Assembly: GCF_002019605.1 (NCBI RefSeq)
Contig: NZ_KV917368.1
Span: 4,168,519 to 4,232,518 of the forward strand
DNA from: Alkalihalobacterium alkalinitrilicum
GTDB taxonomy: Bacteria > Bacillota > Bacilli > Bacillales > Bacillaceae_F
Length of the DNA stretch: 64,000 nt
Direction of reading: 5' to 3'
Shown: positions 24,930 through 33,298 of the stretch, piece by piece
Numbering within the stretch: position 1 is the first letter of the stretch
Layout of the letters: every line of letters starts with the position of its first letter
Made by a program: the position numbers and the translations under genes
The notes under the pieces: generated by a model
What the model was told of the DNA's origin: nothing
Seen by the model: the letters and a program-made list of their open reading frames with translations, nothing else
Databases searched by the model: none

Positions 24930-25301
24930 ATGACATCAGAAAGACACGATTATTACAACCCCTCGCACTCTTTACATGATGAATGTCAAAGGTTAATGTA
25001 CTATCATGTTACATTAACGATGAATGACGGAAGCACATTTGACGGAATCATTGACAATGTTGGAAATGATCAAGTTTCGGTGTTAGTAGGTGAAGATGTG
25101 ATGGAAAGGGATGAGGAGAGCGATTCGTATGATCGCCAGTTTGCTCCTTATGGCTATGGATTTCCTGGAAGACGTTTCAGACGCTTTCGCCGTCGTCAGT
25201 TTCCCCTTGCTAGCTTAGCTGCATTGGCCTTATTACCTTACATCGTTCCACCACCAGTGTACCCATATCCATATCCTTACCCTTATTATCCGTATTATTA
25301 A
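24930..25301 (+). CDS. Sm-like hypothetical protein with Pro-Tyr-rich tail
   Basis: The 123-residue protein has an Sm-like strand pattern (YYHVTLTMNDGSTFDGIIDN, DQVSVLVGED), an arginine cluster (RRFRRFRRRQF), a hydrophobic segment (LASLAALALLPYIV) and a tail of PYPYPY repeats. Bacillus proteins of this layout are often spore- or surface-associated; that is inference here. A GGGAG site precedes the ATG. Monocistronic. Confidence 0.6.
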   Translation: MTSERHDYYNPSHSLHDECQRLMYYHVTLTMNDGSTFDGIIDNVGNDQVSVLVGEDVMERDEESDSYDRQFAPYGYGFPGRRFRRFRRRQFPLASLAALALLPYIVPPPVYPYPYPYPYYPYY

Positions 25302-25452
25302 GTAAATATGGCGATTAATAAGTAATCATTTAGGAGAGGGTCAACATTTCATGTTGGCTCTTATTTATAGTTCGTTGGAAATGGGACTTTGAGGAATGAA
25401 GCCCGTGAGCGAGAGAAAAATAGATAGGATTTGTGAATTAACTCTCGTTCAT

Positions 25453-25490
25453 AAAAAACCAGTGATTTCTTCAAAAAAAAATCACTGGTT
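25453..25490 (-). terminator. Terminator of the SH3-amidase gene
   Basis: On the minus strand AACCAGTGATTT pairs with AAATCACTGG and is followed by TTTTTT. It lies 13 bases after the amidase stop. Confidence 0.75.
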
Positions 25491-25503
25491 AATTGAAAAA
25501 TAC

Positions 25504-27657
25504 TTATTTATGAAACTCGACTAACGCCTTTAACAAGGCATCTGAAGCATCGTTATAGAATTTATCTGTTTTCATCATTTGCGCATCGCTTCGATTGGTA
25601 ATAAACCCTAATTCTACGAGGATGCTCGGCATCGATGTGTACCGAACAACTGCAAAGCTACCTTCTTTAACCCCGCGGTCACGCGTATTCAAGCTTTGGA
25701 TTAAATGCTTTTGTGCTACTTGTGCGAGTTTCTGACTTTCCGCGTGTTGATTTGTACGATTCCAAAACGTTTCAGTACCGTGCGCAGTTGAATTCGCTAG
25801 TGAATTCGTGTGAATGCTGACAAATGAGTGAGCGCCTGAGCTGTTGGCAACTTGATAACGATTGTTCACCGATACAAATGTATCTGTCGTTCGCGTCATG
25901 ACCACTTTAGCTCCAGCCGCTTGTAATTTGTCGCGAAGAGCAAGTGATACGCGAAGAACAACGTCTTTTTCTAACAGCCCGTTTCCAACCGCACCTGGAT
26001 CACTACCTCCATGCCCTGGATCAATAACAATCGTTTTACCTGCTAGTGCATTTGCTGGAACAGAATTATTTGTGGATCCGCTACTGTTTTGGCTATTGTT
26101 ACCCAAGGTGACGGTAACATGATCGCCATGAACATACGCCCATTGGTTGTTGTACTTAATTTTGAGCCAGTTACCATTGACGTTACGCTCGTAAATGGAT
26201 ATTGTAGCTCCTCTTAATAGACTCCCAACCCGAGTGCCAGAAGTTGATGCAGTTTGACGAACATTCAACGAACTAACATTAACCGTTCCAGTTGCAACGA
26301 TGGTATTGGAGTTATTATTGTTGTTTGAACCACTGTTGTTTGGGTTGTTTGACTTTACCGTTACATAATCGCTGTGAACGTAAGCCCATTGGTTATTGAG
26401 CTTAATTTTGAGCCAGTTGCCATTGACGTTTGTTTCAAAGATGGAAACCGAAGCACCTTGAGAAAGACTGCCTACACGAGTCCCAGTTGTGGAAGCGGTT
26501 TGCCGCACATTAAGTAAATTCACATTGACGGTACCAGTTGCAATGACAGTATTAGAGCTATTATTATTATTTGATGAACCACTATTGTTTTGATTATTGT
26601 TACTTGTCGTAACCGTTACATAATCTCCGTGAACGTAGGCCCATTGATTGTTCATCTTAATTTTGAGCCAGTTCCCATTAACATTTCGTTCGTAAATCGA
26701 AACTGTAGCGCCTCGTGCAAGACTGCCGACGCGAGTGCCAGATGTCGATGCGGTCTGCCGGACATTAAGTGAATTGACATTGACGGTTCCCGTTGCAATT
26801 ACTGTGTTTGAATTATTACTGCTGTTATTATTTGAAGATGAACCGCTATTGTTTTGGTTGTTTGAATTGGAGCTGATTGTGACAAAGTCGCTATGTACAT
26901 AAGCCCACTGATTGTTCATCTTAATTTTCAACCAATTACCGTTGACGTTTCGTTCGTAAATGGAAACCGAAGCGCCGCGCGTGAGACTGCCGACGCGAGT
27001 TCCAGTTGTGGAAGCGGTTTGTCGGACATTCAACGAGTTGACATTGACCGTTCCTGTTGCAATGACCGAACCTGAGTTGCTACTATTATTGTTTGAGTTG
27101 TTGCTATTCTGGTTACTATTATTAGAGACGGTTATGTATTCGCCGTGCACGTACGCCCACTGGTTGTTCACTCTAATTTTGAGCCAGTTTCCGCTAATGC
27201 CAGTTTCATAGATTGAGACCTTTGCACCACGTGAAAGACTAGAAACTCGAGCTGCAGTCGTGGATGGTGATTGTCTGACATTGAGTGAGTTCACGTTAAC
27301 CGTTCCAGTTGCAATAACAGGCCCTATGCTGCTACTAGAGTTGCTAGATGAATTACTAACTGGAGTGACCCTTACATAATCACTATGTACATAAGCCCAC
27401 TGATTATTCATTTTAATCTTGAGCCAACTGCCATTGACGTTCGTTTCATAGATGGAAACGGTCGCACCACGCGAAAGACTTCCGACGCGAGTCCCAGTTG
27501 TAGATGGAGTTTGTCTCACGTTCAGAGAACTTGCTTGAACCGACCCTGTTGCAACAATTTGACTTTGATTTGCACTCGTATGTTTATCGTAACCGACGTA
27601 AAAACTAGAAAGAAGAATAACACATAAACACACGATCGCCCATTTACTTCTCACCAT
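25504..27657 (-). CDS. N-acetylmuramoyl-L-alanine amidase with six SH3b repeats
   Basis: This 717-residue secreted amidase cleaves the lactyl-amide bond of peptidoglycan. It has a signal peptide (WAIVCLCVILLSSFYVGY), then six SH3b wall-binding repeats of about 65-80 residues. Each contains LNVRQ-x-STTGTRVGSL, a W-L-K-I-x-N-N-Q-WAYVH motif and an Asn/Ser-rich linker. A C-terminal Amidase_3 domain follows (about residues 540-717). Zinc-site motifs are IVIDPGHGGSDPG, LLEKDVVLRVS, SFVSIHTNSL and ILVELGFITN, so the two His and two Glu are present. The repeats are nearly identical at DNA level, especially 3-6, which invites recombination and variation in number. It is transcribed alone. Confidence 0.92.
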   Translation of the reverse strand: MVRSKWAIVCLCVILLSSFYVGYDKHTSANQSQIVATGSVQASSLNVRQTPSTTGTRVGSLSRGATVSIYETNVNGSWLKIKMNNQWAYVHSDYVRVTPVSNSSSNSSSSIGPVIATGTVNVNSLNVRQSPSTTAARVSSLSRGAKVSIYETGISGNWLKIRVNNQWAYVHGEYITVSNNSNQNSNNSNNNSSNSGSVIATGTVNVNSLNVRQTASTTGTRVGSLTRGASVSIYERNVNGNWLKIKMNNQWAYVHSDFVTISSNSNNQNNSGSSSNNNSSNNSNTVIATGTVNVNSLNVRQTASTSGTRVGSLARGATVSIYERNVNGNWLKIKMNNQWAYVHGDYVTVTTSNNNQNNSGSSNNNNSSNTVIATGTVNVNLLNVRQTASTTGTRVGSLSQGASVSIFETNVNGNWLKIKLNNQWAYVHSDYVTVKSNNPNNSGSNNNNNSNTIVATGTVNVSSLNVRQTASTSGTRVGSLLRGATISIYERNVNGNWLKIKYNNQWAYVHGDHVTVTLGNNSQNSSGSTNNSVPANALAGKTIVIDPGHGGSDPGAVGNGLLEKDVVLRVSLALRDKLQAAGAKVVMTRTTDTFVSVNNRYQVANSSGAHSFVSIHTNSLANSTAHGTETFWNRTNQHAESQKLAQVAQKHLIQSLNTRDRGVKEGSFAVVRYTSMPSILVELGFITNRSDAQMMKTDKFYNDASDALLKALVEFHK

Positions 27658-27797
27658 AAATTATTCCTCGTTCCTATAATATTTTTATATGAGAGGTTTT
27701 AAAAGTGCGGCGAAATGGTGAGAGATCTTGTTGTGGGGTGTTCGATATATTGAACTTCTTGGCACTTTTTGCCCTCCTTTTTAACACTAATCTAGCA

Positions 27798-27911
27798 TTA
27801 TCCGAAACTTAAAAAATATTTCCAAATCGTATCTAGAAAAATACCTAATCCACCGAAAAAGATTCCGATGCAGGCAATACTTATAGGTGATCCCCATTTC
27901 ACGTCTTTCAC
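27798..27911 (-). CDS. Small membrane peptide, 37 aa
   Basis: A GTG start with a strong GGAGGTCTGGGA site opens a frame MKDVKWGSPISIACIGIFFG followed by GLGIFLDTIWKYFLSFG. It has one glycine-rich membrane helix. The gene lies about 140 bases upstream of the SH3-amidase gene on the same strand. No family is known to me. The span 27912-28160 holds no further gene. Confidence 0.5.
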   Translation of the reverse strand: MKDVKWGSPISIACIGIFFGGLGIFLDTIWKYFLSFG

Positions 27912-28163
27912 TCCCAGACCTCCTTTCCAATAGTAGAGTAATGCGGAATTTCAGGACGTATCCCCCGAATAACAGTAGATAAATTGAGGGAATATTCCGA
28001 AATTCTGTTATGTTTCATCAATATAGGTACAAAAATAGACCTAATGACTGATGGAAGGTATGGTGTTACTAGTAAATAGTAGTTATGCAGGAATATATAG
28101 GCATAATAATAATTTTATCGCATGAGACAAATTCCGTAAAGATATTGTCGAACGATAGTTACT

Positions 28164-28799
28164 TTAGTCATGATCTTGTTCTAAATATTCGACTTCTCCT
28201 GTCGTAATTACGGCTTGGCCGCTCGTTAAATTTTTCATCCAGTCAATGAATAGGTCGGTTTGTTGCTTTTCAACGTACGTCTCAATTTCAACTTGTTCTA
28301 AATAGTGAATTTCTTTTAAATGATAAGGCGAATGACGCAGTTCATTTTCGACTTTTCCGAGCCAATGATAGTCGATCGTTGTATGAACAATTTGCATAAG
28401 GGTACACTCGACGATTCCAGTGGCGTTTAGGCCTTCACTTGTGGCGCTGCCGTACGCGCGAATTAAGCCGCCTGCTCCAAGTTTGATTCCGCCAAAGTAA
28501 CGAGTAACAACAACGACGGTATCTTTCAAGCCTCTCTTTTTCAATACTTCTAACATCGGAACGCCAGCGGTCCCACTTGGTTCCCCGTCATCATTTGCTT
28601 TTTGAATTTCATCATTTTCACCAATGAGATAAGCCGAGCAGTTGTGCGTGGCGTTCCAATGTTTTTTCTTTATTTTTTCAATGAATTGTTGAGCTTTTTC
28701 TTCTGTTGTTGCTCGGTCTACGTAGGTAATAAATCGAGAACGTTGAATATTGATTTCGTGTTCGCCGTAGCTTTTAACGGTTCGGTATGAAAGTAACAT
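28164..28799 (-). CDS. yvyE: YigZ/IMPACT family protein
   Basis: This 211-residue protein of the UPF0029/IMPACT family matches B. subtilis YvyE, which also lies beside degS. Motifs include RSRFITYVDRATTEEKAQQF, HWNATHNCSAYLIG, DDGEPSGTAGVPMLEVL, TVVVVTRYFGGIKLGAGGLI and RAYGSAT. The C-terminal DUF1949 ferredoxin-like domain is also present. The precise function is unsettled; a link to translation is suspected from the eukaryotic relative. The ATG at 28799 has a GGAGG site seven bases upstream, better than the in-frame 28811. It is divergent from degS with about 230 bases between. Confidence 0.9.
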   Translation of the reverse strand: MLLSYRTVKSYGEHEINIQRSRFITYVDRATTEEKAQQFIEKIKKKHWNATHNCSAYLIGENDEIQKANDDGEPSGTAGVPMLEVLKKRGLKDTVVVVTRYFGGIKLGAGGLIRAYGSATSEGLNATGIVECTLMQIVHTTIDYHWLGKVENELRHSPYHLKEIHYLEQVEIETYVEKQQTDLFIDWMKNLTSGQAVITTGEVEYLEQDHD

Positions 28800-29027
28800 A
28801 GAAACCTCCAAAATATGCTAAGATACGTGGTTATTTGGTATAAATTGTCTTAAAATCATACCACAGTTTTACACATGTTCGAAACAGTACTGTAATAAAA
28901 GAATGTTATGCTAATTTTGTCCTTGTTATCCGCCGAGTTATGGTAAAATGATCATAGATAGTAGAAACCTATTTGTGTCAGTTATAGTTGATAGATTATA
29001 TCTACTCCTAAAAAAGATAGAAGGATC

Positions 29028-30170
29028 ATGGTAAGGTTGGTGGGCGCATTGGCACAATCAGCAGAATTAGAGGTTATTATAAAAAAAACGATGGAAACCG
29101 TCGATGAAAGTCGGGAACAAGTCTTTCGAATTGGTGAACAATCACGAAAGGAATTTTCGATCTTAAATGAAGAACTGAGAGAGATTCGTTTGAAGGTTGC
29201 AAAAGTGATCGAAGAAAATGATCGTACGCAGTTACACGCACGTTTTTCCAGAAACCGTCTTGCTGAAGTGAGTAAAAATTTTAATAAATATAGTAAAGAT
29301 GAAGTGAAAGCCGCTTATGAGACGGCAAATGAATTTCAAGTTCAGCTTGCGGTGTTACAACAAGAGGAAATGCGTTTGCGGGAAAAGCGAGACTCGATCG
29401 AACGGCGATTAATTTCATTGAAGGAAACTGTCGAACGAGCGGAACGGCTAGTGGGGCAGATGTCAGTTGTATATAACTTCTTATCAAGTGACATTCAACA
29501 GTTAGGTGAAAAATTAGAGGAAGCAAAAGAAAAACAAGAGTTCGGTTTGAAAATTATAGAAGCGCAAGAAGAAGAACGAAGACGACTTTCGCGGGAAATT
29601 CATGATGGACCAGCCCAAATGCTTGCCAACGTAATGCTTCGCTCAGATTTAATTGAAAGAACATATCAAGATAAAGGTATAGATGCTGCGCTAAAAGAAA
29701 TAAAAGATTTACGACAGATGGTGAGGTCATCCTTATCTGAAGTACGACGAATTATTTATGATTTGAGACCAATGGCACTGGATGATTTAGGTTTAATCCC
29801 AACCCTAACTAAATACCTAAGTACATTTGAAGAACACACAGGTATTGTTATAAGATTTAAAAGTCTAGGTAAAGAACGCCGATTACATCCAAGGCTCGAA
29901 GTCGCGCTTTTTCGATTGGTTCAAGAAGCAGTACAAAATGCCCATAAACATGCAGACCCAAAAGAGGTCCAAGTAAAAATTGAAATTAAAGTAAACAAAG
30001 TTATAATTATAATTAAGGACGACGGGAAAGGCTTTGATCAATCGATCAAAAAAGAAGGGTCCTTTGGATTACTTGGAATGAAAGAACGAGTCAATATGCT
30101 TAAAGGCGGAATAACGATACAATCAAAACTCAATATAGGCACAGCGATTTTGATCGAAGTCCCTGTATAA
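29028..30170 (+). CDS. degS: Sensor histidine kinase DegS
   Basis: This cytoplasmic two-component kinase controls exoenzymes, competence and motility through DegU. The 380 residues comprise an N-terminal coiled-coil sensor region (about 1-170, LEVIIKKTMETVDESREQVF). The HisKA_3 domain has phospho-acceptor His192 in RRRLSREIHDGPAQML, and the HATPase_c domain shows EAVQNAHKHADP (N box), DDGKGFD and GSFGLLGMKERV (G boxes). There are no membrane segments, as in B. subtilis. An AGAAGGATC site precedes the ATG. It is followed by degU after a short spacer carrying a hexamer repeat. Confidence 0.95.
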   Translation: MVRLVGALAQSAELEVIIKKTMETVDESREQVFRIGEQSRKEFSILNEELREIRLKVAKVIEENDRTQLHARFSRNRLAEVSKNFNKYSKDEVKAAYETANEFQVQLAVLQQEEMRLREKRDSIERRLISLKETVERAERLVGQMSVVYNFLSSDIQQLGEKLEEAKEKQEFGLKIIEAQEEERRRLSREIHDGPAQMLANVMLRSDLIERTYQDKGIDAALKEIKDLRQMVRSSLSEVRRIIYDLRPMALDDLGLIPTLTKYLSTFEEHTGIVIRFKSLGKERRLHPRLEVALFRLVQEAVQNAHKHADPKEVQVKIEIKVNKVIIIIKDDGKGFDQSIKKEGSFGLLGMKERVNMLKGGITIQSKLNIGTAILIEVPV

Positions 30171-30203
30171 TTAGTTGAACATGTTACGAATAATGAAAAC
30201 AAG

Positions 30204-30248
30204 AAATTAAAATTAAAATTGAAATTAAAATTGAAATTAAAATTAAAG
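30204..30248. repeat. Hexamer tandem repeat between degS and degU
   Basis: About seven tandem units of the AAATTA / AAATTG type fill most of the degS-degU spacer, ending 20 bases before the degU ribosome binding site. The repeat is AT-only apart from scattered G. Confidence 0.7.
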
Positions 30249-30276
30249 CAGTTAACGTTTATGAGAGGTGAAACCA

Positions 30277-30984
30277 ATGAATGTAAAAACAGAAAAACTA
30301 ATACGTATTGTCATCATCGATGATCACCAACTTTTTCGTGAAGGTGTAAAACGTATTTTAGCTATGGAAGATAATTTTGATATCGTCGCAGAAGGTGAAG
30401 ATGGGGAACAAGCTTTAGCTTTGGTTGAAGAACACCAGCCTGATGTAATTTTAATGGATATTAATATGCCGAAAGTGAATGGGATGGAGGCTACTCGTGA
30501 ACTCATTCAAAAGTATCCCGATGTAAAAGTGTTGATCTTATCGATTCATGATGACGAATCGTATGTGACGCACGTTTTAAAAACGGGAGCTGCTGGATAT
30601 CTATTAAAAGAAATGGATGCAGATGCACTCATTCAAGCAGTGAGAGTCGTTGGCGAAGGAGGCGCGTATATTCATCCGAAAGTGACTCATAATCTAATCA
30701 AAGATTATCGTCGCCTGGCGAATGAAGGTGAAAATGATGCGTCTGAAATTGGCTTCCGTGAAGTCGAATACCGCAAGCCGCTTCATATTTTAACACGTCG
30801 TGAATGTGAAGTCCTTCAATTAATGACAGACGGCTACAGCAACCGAATGATCGGTGAAGCGCTATTTATTAGTGAGAAAACCGTCAAAAACCATGTAAGT
30901 AATATCTTACAAAAAATGAGTGTAAACGACCGAACGCAAGCTGTTGTAGAAGCGATTAAAAATGGCTGGGTCATGGTGCGTTAA
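30277..30984 (+). CDS. degU: Response regulator DegU
   Basis: DegU is a 235-residue NarL-type response regulator. The receiver domain has the acidic pair ([14 protein letters not shown]), phospho-acceptor Asp61 in [10 protein letters not shown], Ser/Thr position LILSIHD and the conserved Lys in GYLLKEMD. The LuxR-type HTH is [40 protein letters not shown]. DegU controls flagellar, competence and secreted-enzyme genes and in its phosphorylated form favours sessile behaviour. I took the ATG at 30277 behind GAGAGGTG; the GTG at 30268 is part of that site. A spacer of tandem hexamers separates it from degS. Confidence 0.95.
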   Translation: MNVKTEKLIRIVIIDDHQLFREGVKRILAMEDNFDIVAEGEDGEQALALVEEHQPDVILMDINMPKVNGMEATRELIQKYPDVKVLILSIHDDESYVTHVLKTGAAGYLLKEMDADALIQAVRVVGEGGAYIHPKVTHNLIKDYRRLANEGENDASEIGFREVEYRKPLHILTRRECEVLQLMTDGYSNRMIGEALFISEKTVKNHVSNILQKMSVNDRTQAVVEAIKNGWVMVR

Positions 30985-31130
30985 TTATTCAATAGTAGAT
31001 ATTTGTTAGCGAAAAGGTAACTTTGCCAGTAGGTGCAGGGTTGCCTTTTTTGTTTGTGATAGAATAGGACGGATGAGTTTAAGGGTAGGAGCTCAATTAG
31101 GGTTAGTTCTGTAGGAGAATAGAAGAAAGT

Positions 31131-31233
31131 GGGAACGCAAGAGAGTAAATAGCTCCCGTACAAGGGGAGATTAGGAGAAAACAGGAACGCAAGAGAGTGG
31201 ATAGTTCCCGTACAAGGGGAAGTTAGGAGAAAC
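31131..31233. repeat. Two-copy tandem repeat, about 52-bp period
   Basis: Two units of the form GGAACGCAAGAGAGT, AGTTCCCGTACAAGGGGA, AGTTAGGAGAAA follow each other. Each has a GGGAAC/GTTCCC-type palindrome. The period and the trailing AGT-AGGAGAA box recall the larger array at 33299-33810. Confidence 0.6.
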
Positions 31234-31304
31234 AGTCGCCATATGCTCGAGTTTCTAATATAAACAAACAATTAATAGAACTACTATGTAAAATGGGGGA
31301 TAAT

Positions 31305-31610
31305 ATGAATAGAGACACTCAGAAAAAGATTGATGGTATCTTTAAAAGCATTGAGATCGTACCTGAATATTCTTCAAGAACGTTAAAGATCGACCGATTT
31401 ACATGGAACGGGGATATGAAAGACTTCATCGTTGTCTATTTCGTAGGCCCGACTAAGTTTACCTTTCATTACAATGACGAGATTGCAAATCAACTGGGGA
31501 TCAAAACAAAGATAGATCCTGTACAGCAATTGGAGCTGGAAGTTAATTATTTAAAAAGAAGGTATGAGCGTGGAATTGGTTCAAAAGAGTATTTTCCTTT
31601 TACAAGCTAA
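31305..31610 (+). CDS. Hypothetical protein, 101 aa
   Basis: The soluble 101-residue protein starts MNRDTQKKIDGIFKSIEIV and includes strands (KDFIVVYFVGPTKFTFHYND) and an arginine/lysine-rich helix (ELEVNYLKRRYERGIG). The ATG at 31305 has a GGGGGAT site; the upstream in-frame ATG at 31293 overlaps it. There is no signal peptide or known motif. I do not recognise the family. It is monocistronic between degU and degV. Confidence 0.55.
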   Translation: MNRDTQKKIDGIFKSIEIVPEYSSRTLKIDRFTWNGDMKDFIVVYFVGPTKFTFHYNDEIANQLGIKTKIDPVQQLELEVNYLKRRYERGIGSKEYFPFTS

Positions 31611-31862
31611 TATAAAACGACATCCAGTATTAAAGATATCAAGTTATATTACGCTGTTTTGCTCATAGATATGGTTACTGAAAACGTTGCATACATTGTA
31701 AAGGACAAGATATTTGAACAGGAAATTACCTTAATCTTGAACTAGTCAATAGCAGGATTTAATGAATAGTTTGTCGAAGTAAGTCTGTGGATTATTTGCT
31801 ATTTTAAAATAAATTGAATAACGTATACATAATCAATACTTTTAAAGAGAGAGGTTATTTTC

Positions 31863-32717
31863 TTGAGTAAAATTGCTATCGTTACAGACAGTACTGCTTA
31901 TTTGCCAGAAGAAGTTCGTGAACAAAACAATATCAAAATGGTTCCGCTAAACGTTGTGTTTGGGGAGGAATCGATCCAAGAAGAAGTCGAAATTACAGCT
32001 AGCCAGTTTTACGAACGCATGAAAACGACTGAGAAATTACCGACAACATCTCAGCCAGCGATTGGTCTTTTTGTTGAGTTATTTGAACAACTAAAGCAGG
32101 ATGGCTACGAAGCGGCCATTTGTATAACGTTATCGAGTGATATTAGCGGTACATATCAGTCGGCTATGAGTGCTGTGGACATGGTAGACGATTTTACTGT
32201 AAAAGGTTTTGATTCAAAAATCAGTTGTTCTCCGCAAGGCTACTTTGTACTTGAAGCGGCCGAACTTGCGAAAGCTGGAAAAAATATAGAAGAAATCATA
32301 GCCACCCTTGAAATCATGCGAGATCAGGTTAACGCCTATTTTATGGTCGATGATTTGAACCATCTTCATCGCGGTGGTCGACTAAACACTGCACAGCTTT
32401 TTGTCGGAAGCTTGTTGAAGATCAAGCCTGTTCTTCATTTTGTGGATGGTAAAATTCAACCGTTTGAAAAAGTTCGCACGGAGAAAAAGGCACTTCAACG
32501 CATTTATAATTTGTTGGCTGAGGAAGTCGCTGGTCAACACTCAGCGAAAATTACTGTCATACATTCCAACCGTTTAAATGACGCAGAATCGATCGCGGAT
32601 GAACTTAAATCCAAATACACTCAAGCGGAAGTGACAATCAGTTATTTTGGTCCTGTTATCGGTACGCATTTAGGGGAAGGAAGTTTAGGGGTAAGTTGGT
32701 TTGTGAAAAATGAGTAG
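31863..32717 (+). CDS. degV: DegV family fatty-acid-binding protein
   Basis: This 284-residue protein belongs to the DegV family, which binds fatty acids and presents them to fatty acid kinase (FakA). Family features are the N-terminal IAIVTDSTAYLP (lipid-binding Ser/Thr), TSQPAIGLFVELFEQL, ITLSSDISGTYQSA and a basic HRGGRLNTAQLFVGSLLKIK. The start is a TTG at 31863 behind AGAGAGAGG. As in B. subtilis it lies downstream of degS-degU, here after a small unrelated gene. A terminator follows. Confidence 0.92.
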   Translation: MSKIAIVTDSTAYLPEEVREQNNIKMVPLNVVFGEESIQEEVEITASQFYERMKTTEKLPTTSQPAIGLFVELFEQLKQDGYEAAICITLSSDISGTYQSAMSAVDMVDDFTVKGFDSKISCSPQGYFVLEAAELAKAGKNIEEIIATLEIMRDQVNAYFMVDDLNHLHRGGRLNTAQLFVGSLLKIKPVLHFVDGKIQPFEKVRTEKKALQRIYNLLAEEVAGQHSAKITVIHSNRLNDAESIADELKSKYTQAEVTISYFGPVIGTHLGEGSLGVSWFVKNE

Positions 32718-32724
32718 TATGGTC

Positions 32725-32761
32725 ATAGCTAAGCACCATTACGGTGTTTGGCTATTTTTTT
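32725..32761 (+). terminator. Terminator of degV
   Basis: ATAGCTAAGCACC and GGTGTTTGGCTAT enclose a four-base loop and are followed by a run of T residues. Confidence 0.8.
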
Positions 32762-32825
32762 GACTAAAAGAATGTAGGATTTTTGCGCTGATTGGAAAAT
32801 TTAATAAAAATTTATATAAATTCAT

Positions 32826-32852
32826 TAAACATTTGTCGTATAATGTCGATAT
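32826..32852 (+). promoter_or_regulatory. Sigma-D type promoter for the riboswitch-controlled micropeptide
   Basis: TAAA, a 15-base spacer and GTCGATAT match the sigma-D (motility sigma factor) consensus TAAA-N15-GCCGATAT with one change. The hag promoter at 48994-49020 has the same spacer length and a similarly altered -10. It lies ten bases before the cyclic-di-GMP aptamer. Confidence 0.78.
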
Positions 32853-32861
32853 AGAAAATGT

Positions 32862-32975
32862 ATCATACGAAAAGGGCAAAATCATTGAAAAATGATGACG
32901 CAAAGCTAGAGGGGCTTCATTGAAGTTCTTTTCAATATGCCAGCCAGTTACCGAACTGATCGTCCTCCGTATGAT
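32862..32975 (+). promoter_or_regulatory. Cyclic-di-GMP-I (GEMM-I) riboswitch
   Basis: An outer stem ATCATACG/CGTATGAT closes a GEMM-I aptamer: GGGCAAA, an ATCATT-GAAA-AATGAT hairpin with GNRA loop, GACGCAAAGCTAGAGGGG, a variable arm (ATTGAA/TTCAAT) and GCCAGCCAGTTACCGAA. CCTCC at 32964-32968, at the 3' foot of the outer stem, is complementary to the GGAGG ribosome binding site at 32990-32994. No terminator lies between, so translational control of the following gene is likely. Direction of the response is not readable. Confidence 0.88.
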
Positions 32976-33002
32976 GAAAAAACAATAGTGGAGGTTTAGA
33001 AC

Positions 33003-33131
33003 GTGTATTTAACACCAGAAGAAATTCAAAAAAAGAAAAAACGTAACAAAATGATGGTTAATTTTGTGGTCATTCCATTAGTGGCAGTATTAGTAGGTGC
33101 TCTAGTGGCACTATTGGGTGCTGCTCTTTAG
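33003..33131 (+). CDS. 42-residue membrane micropeptide under sigma-D and cyclic-di-GMP control
   Basis: A GTG start eight bases after GGAGG opens a 42-codon frame: MYLTPEEIQKKKKRNKMM, then one hydrophobic helix, NFVVIPLVAVLVGALVALLG, ending AAL. The cytoplasmic part is strongly basic (KKKKRNK), so the peptide should sit with its N-terminus inside. It is the only gene between the riboswitch and a terminator at 33145, so it must be the regulated product. A sigma-D type promoter suggests synthesis in motile cells; the riboswitch ties its level to cyclic-di-GMP. Function unknown. It might modulate a motor, polysaccharide or signalling membrane protein. Confidence 0.8.
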   Translation: MYLTPEEIQKKKKRNKMMVNFVVIPLVAVLVGALVALLGAAL

Positions 33132-33144
33132 TCATTGATAAACG

Positions 33145-33176
33145 AACTTCCGTGCTTAGGTACGGAAGTTTTTTTG
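33145..33176 (+). terminator. Terminator of the micropeptide gene
   Basis: AACTTCCGT and ACGGAAGTT flank an eight-base loop and are followed by TTTTT. Confidence 0.82.
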
Positions 33177-33298
33177 TTCGATTGGGCAGCATCAGCAATT
33201 TATTTTTGTAGATAATAGTATTAAAAAAAGAGTAAACCAATTAGAAACGAGCCAGTAAAATTGTTTCATAGAGCCTATAGGAATAGGAGGAACCAATG

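Noticed and set aside
32862-32975. Other riboswitch classes (cobalamin, molybdenum cofactor)
   Set aside because: The GNRA-capped hairpin followed by GACGCAAAGC and the terminal GTTACCGAA fit only the cyclic-di-GMP-I/GEMM family.
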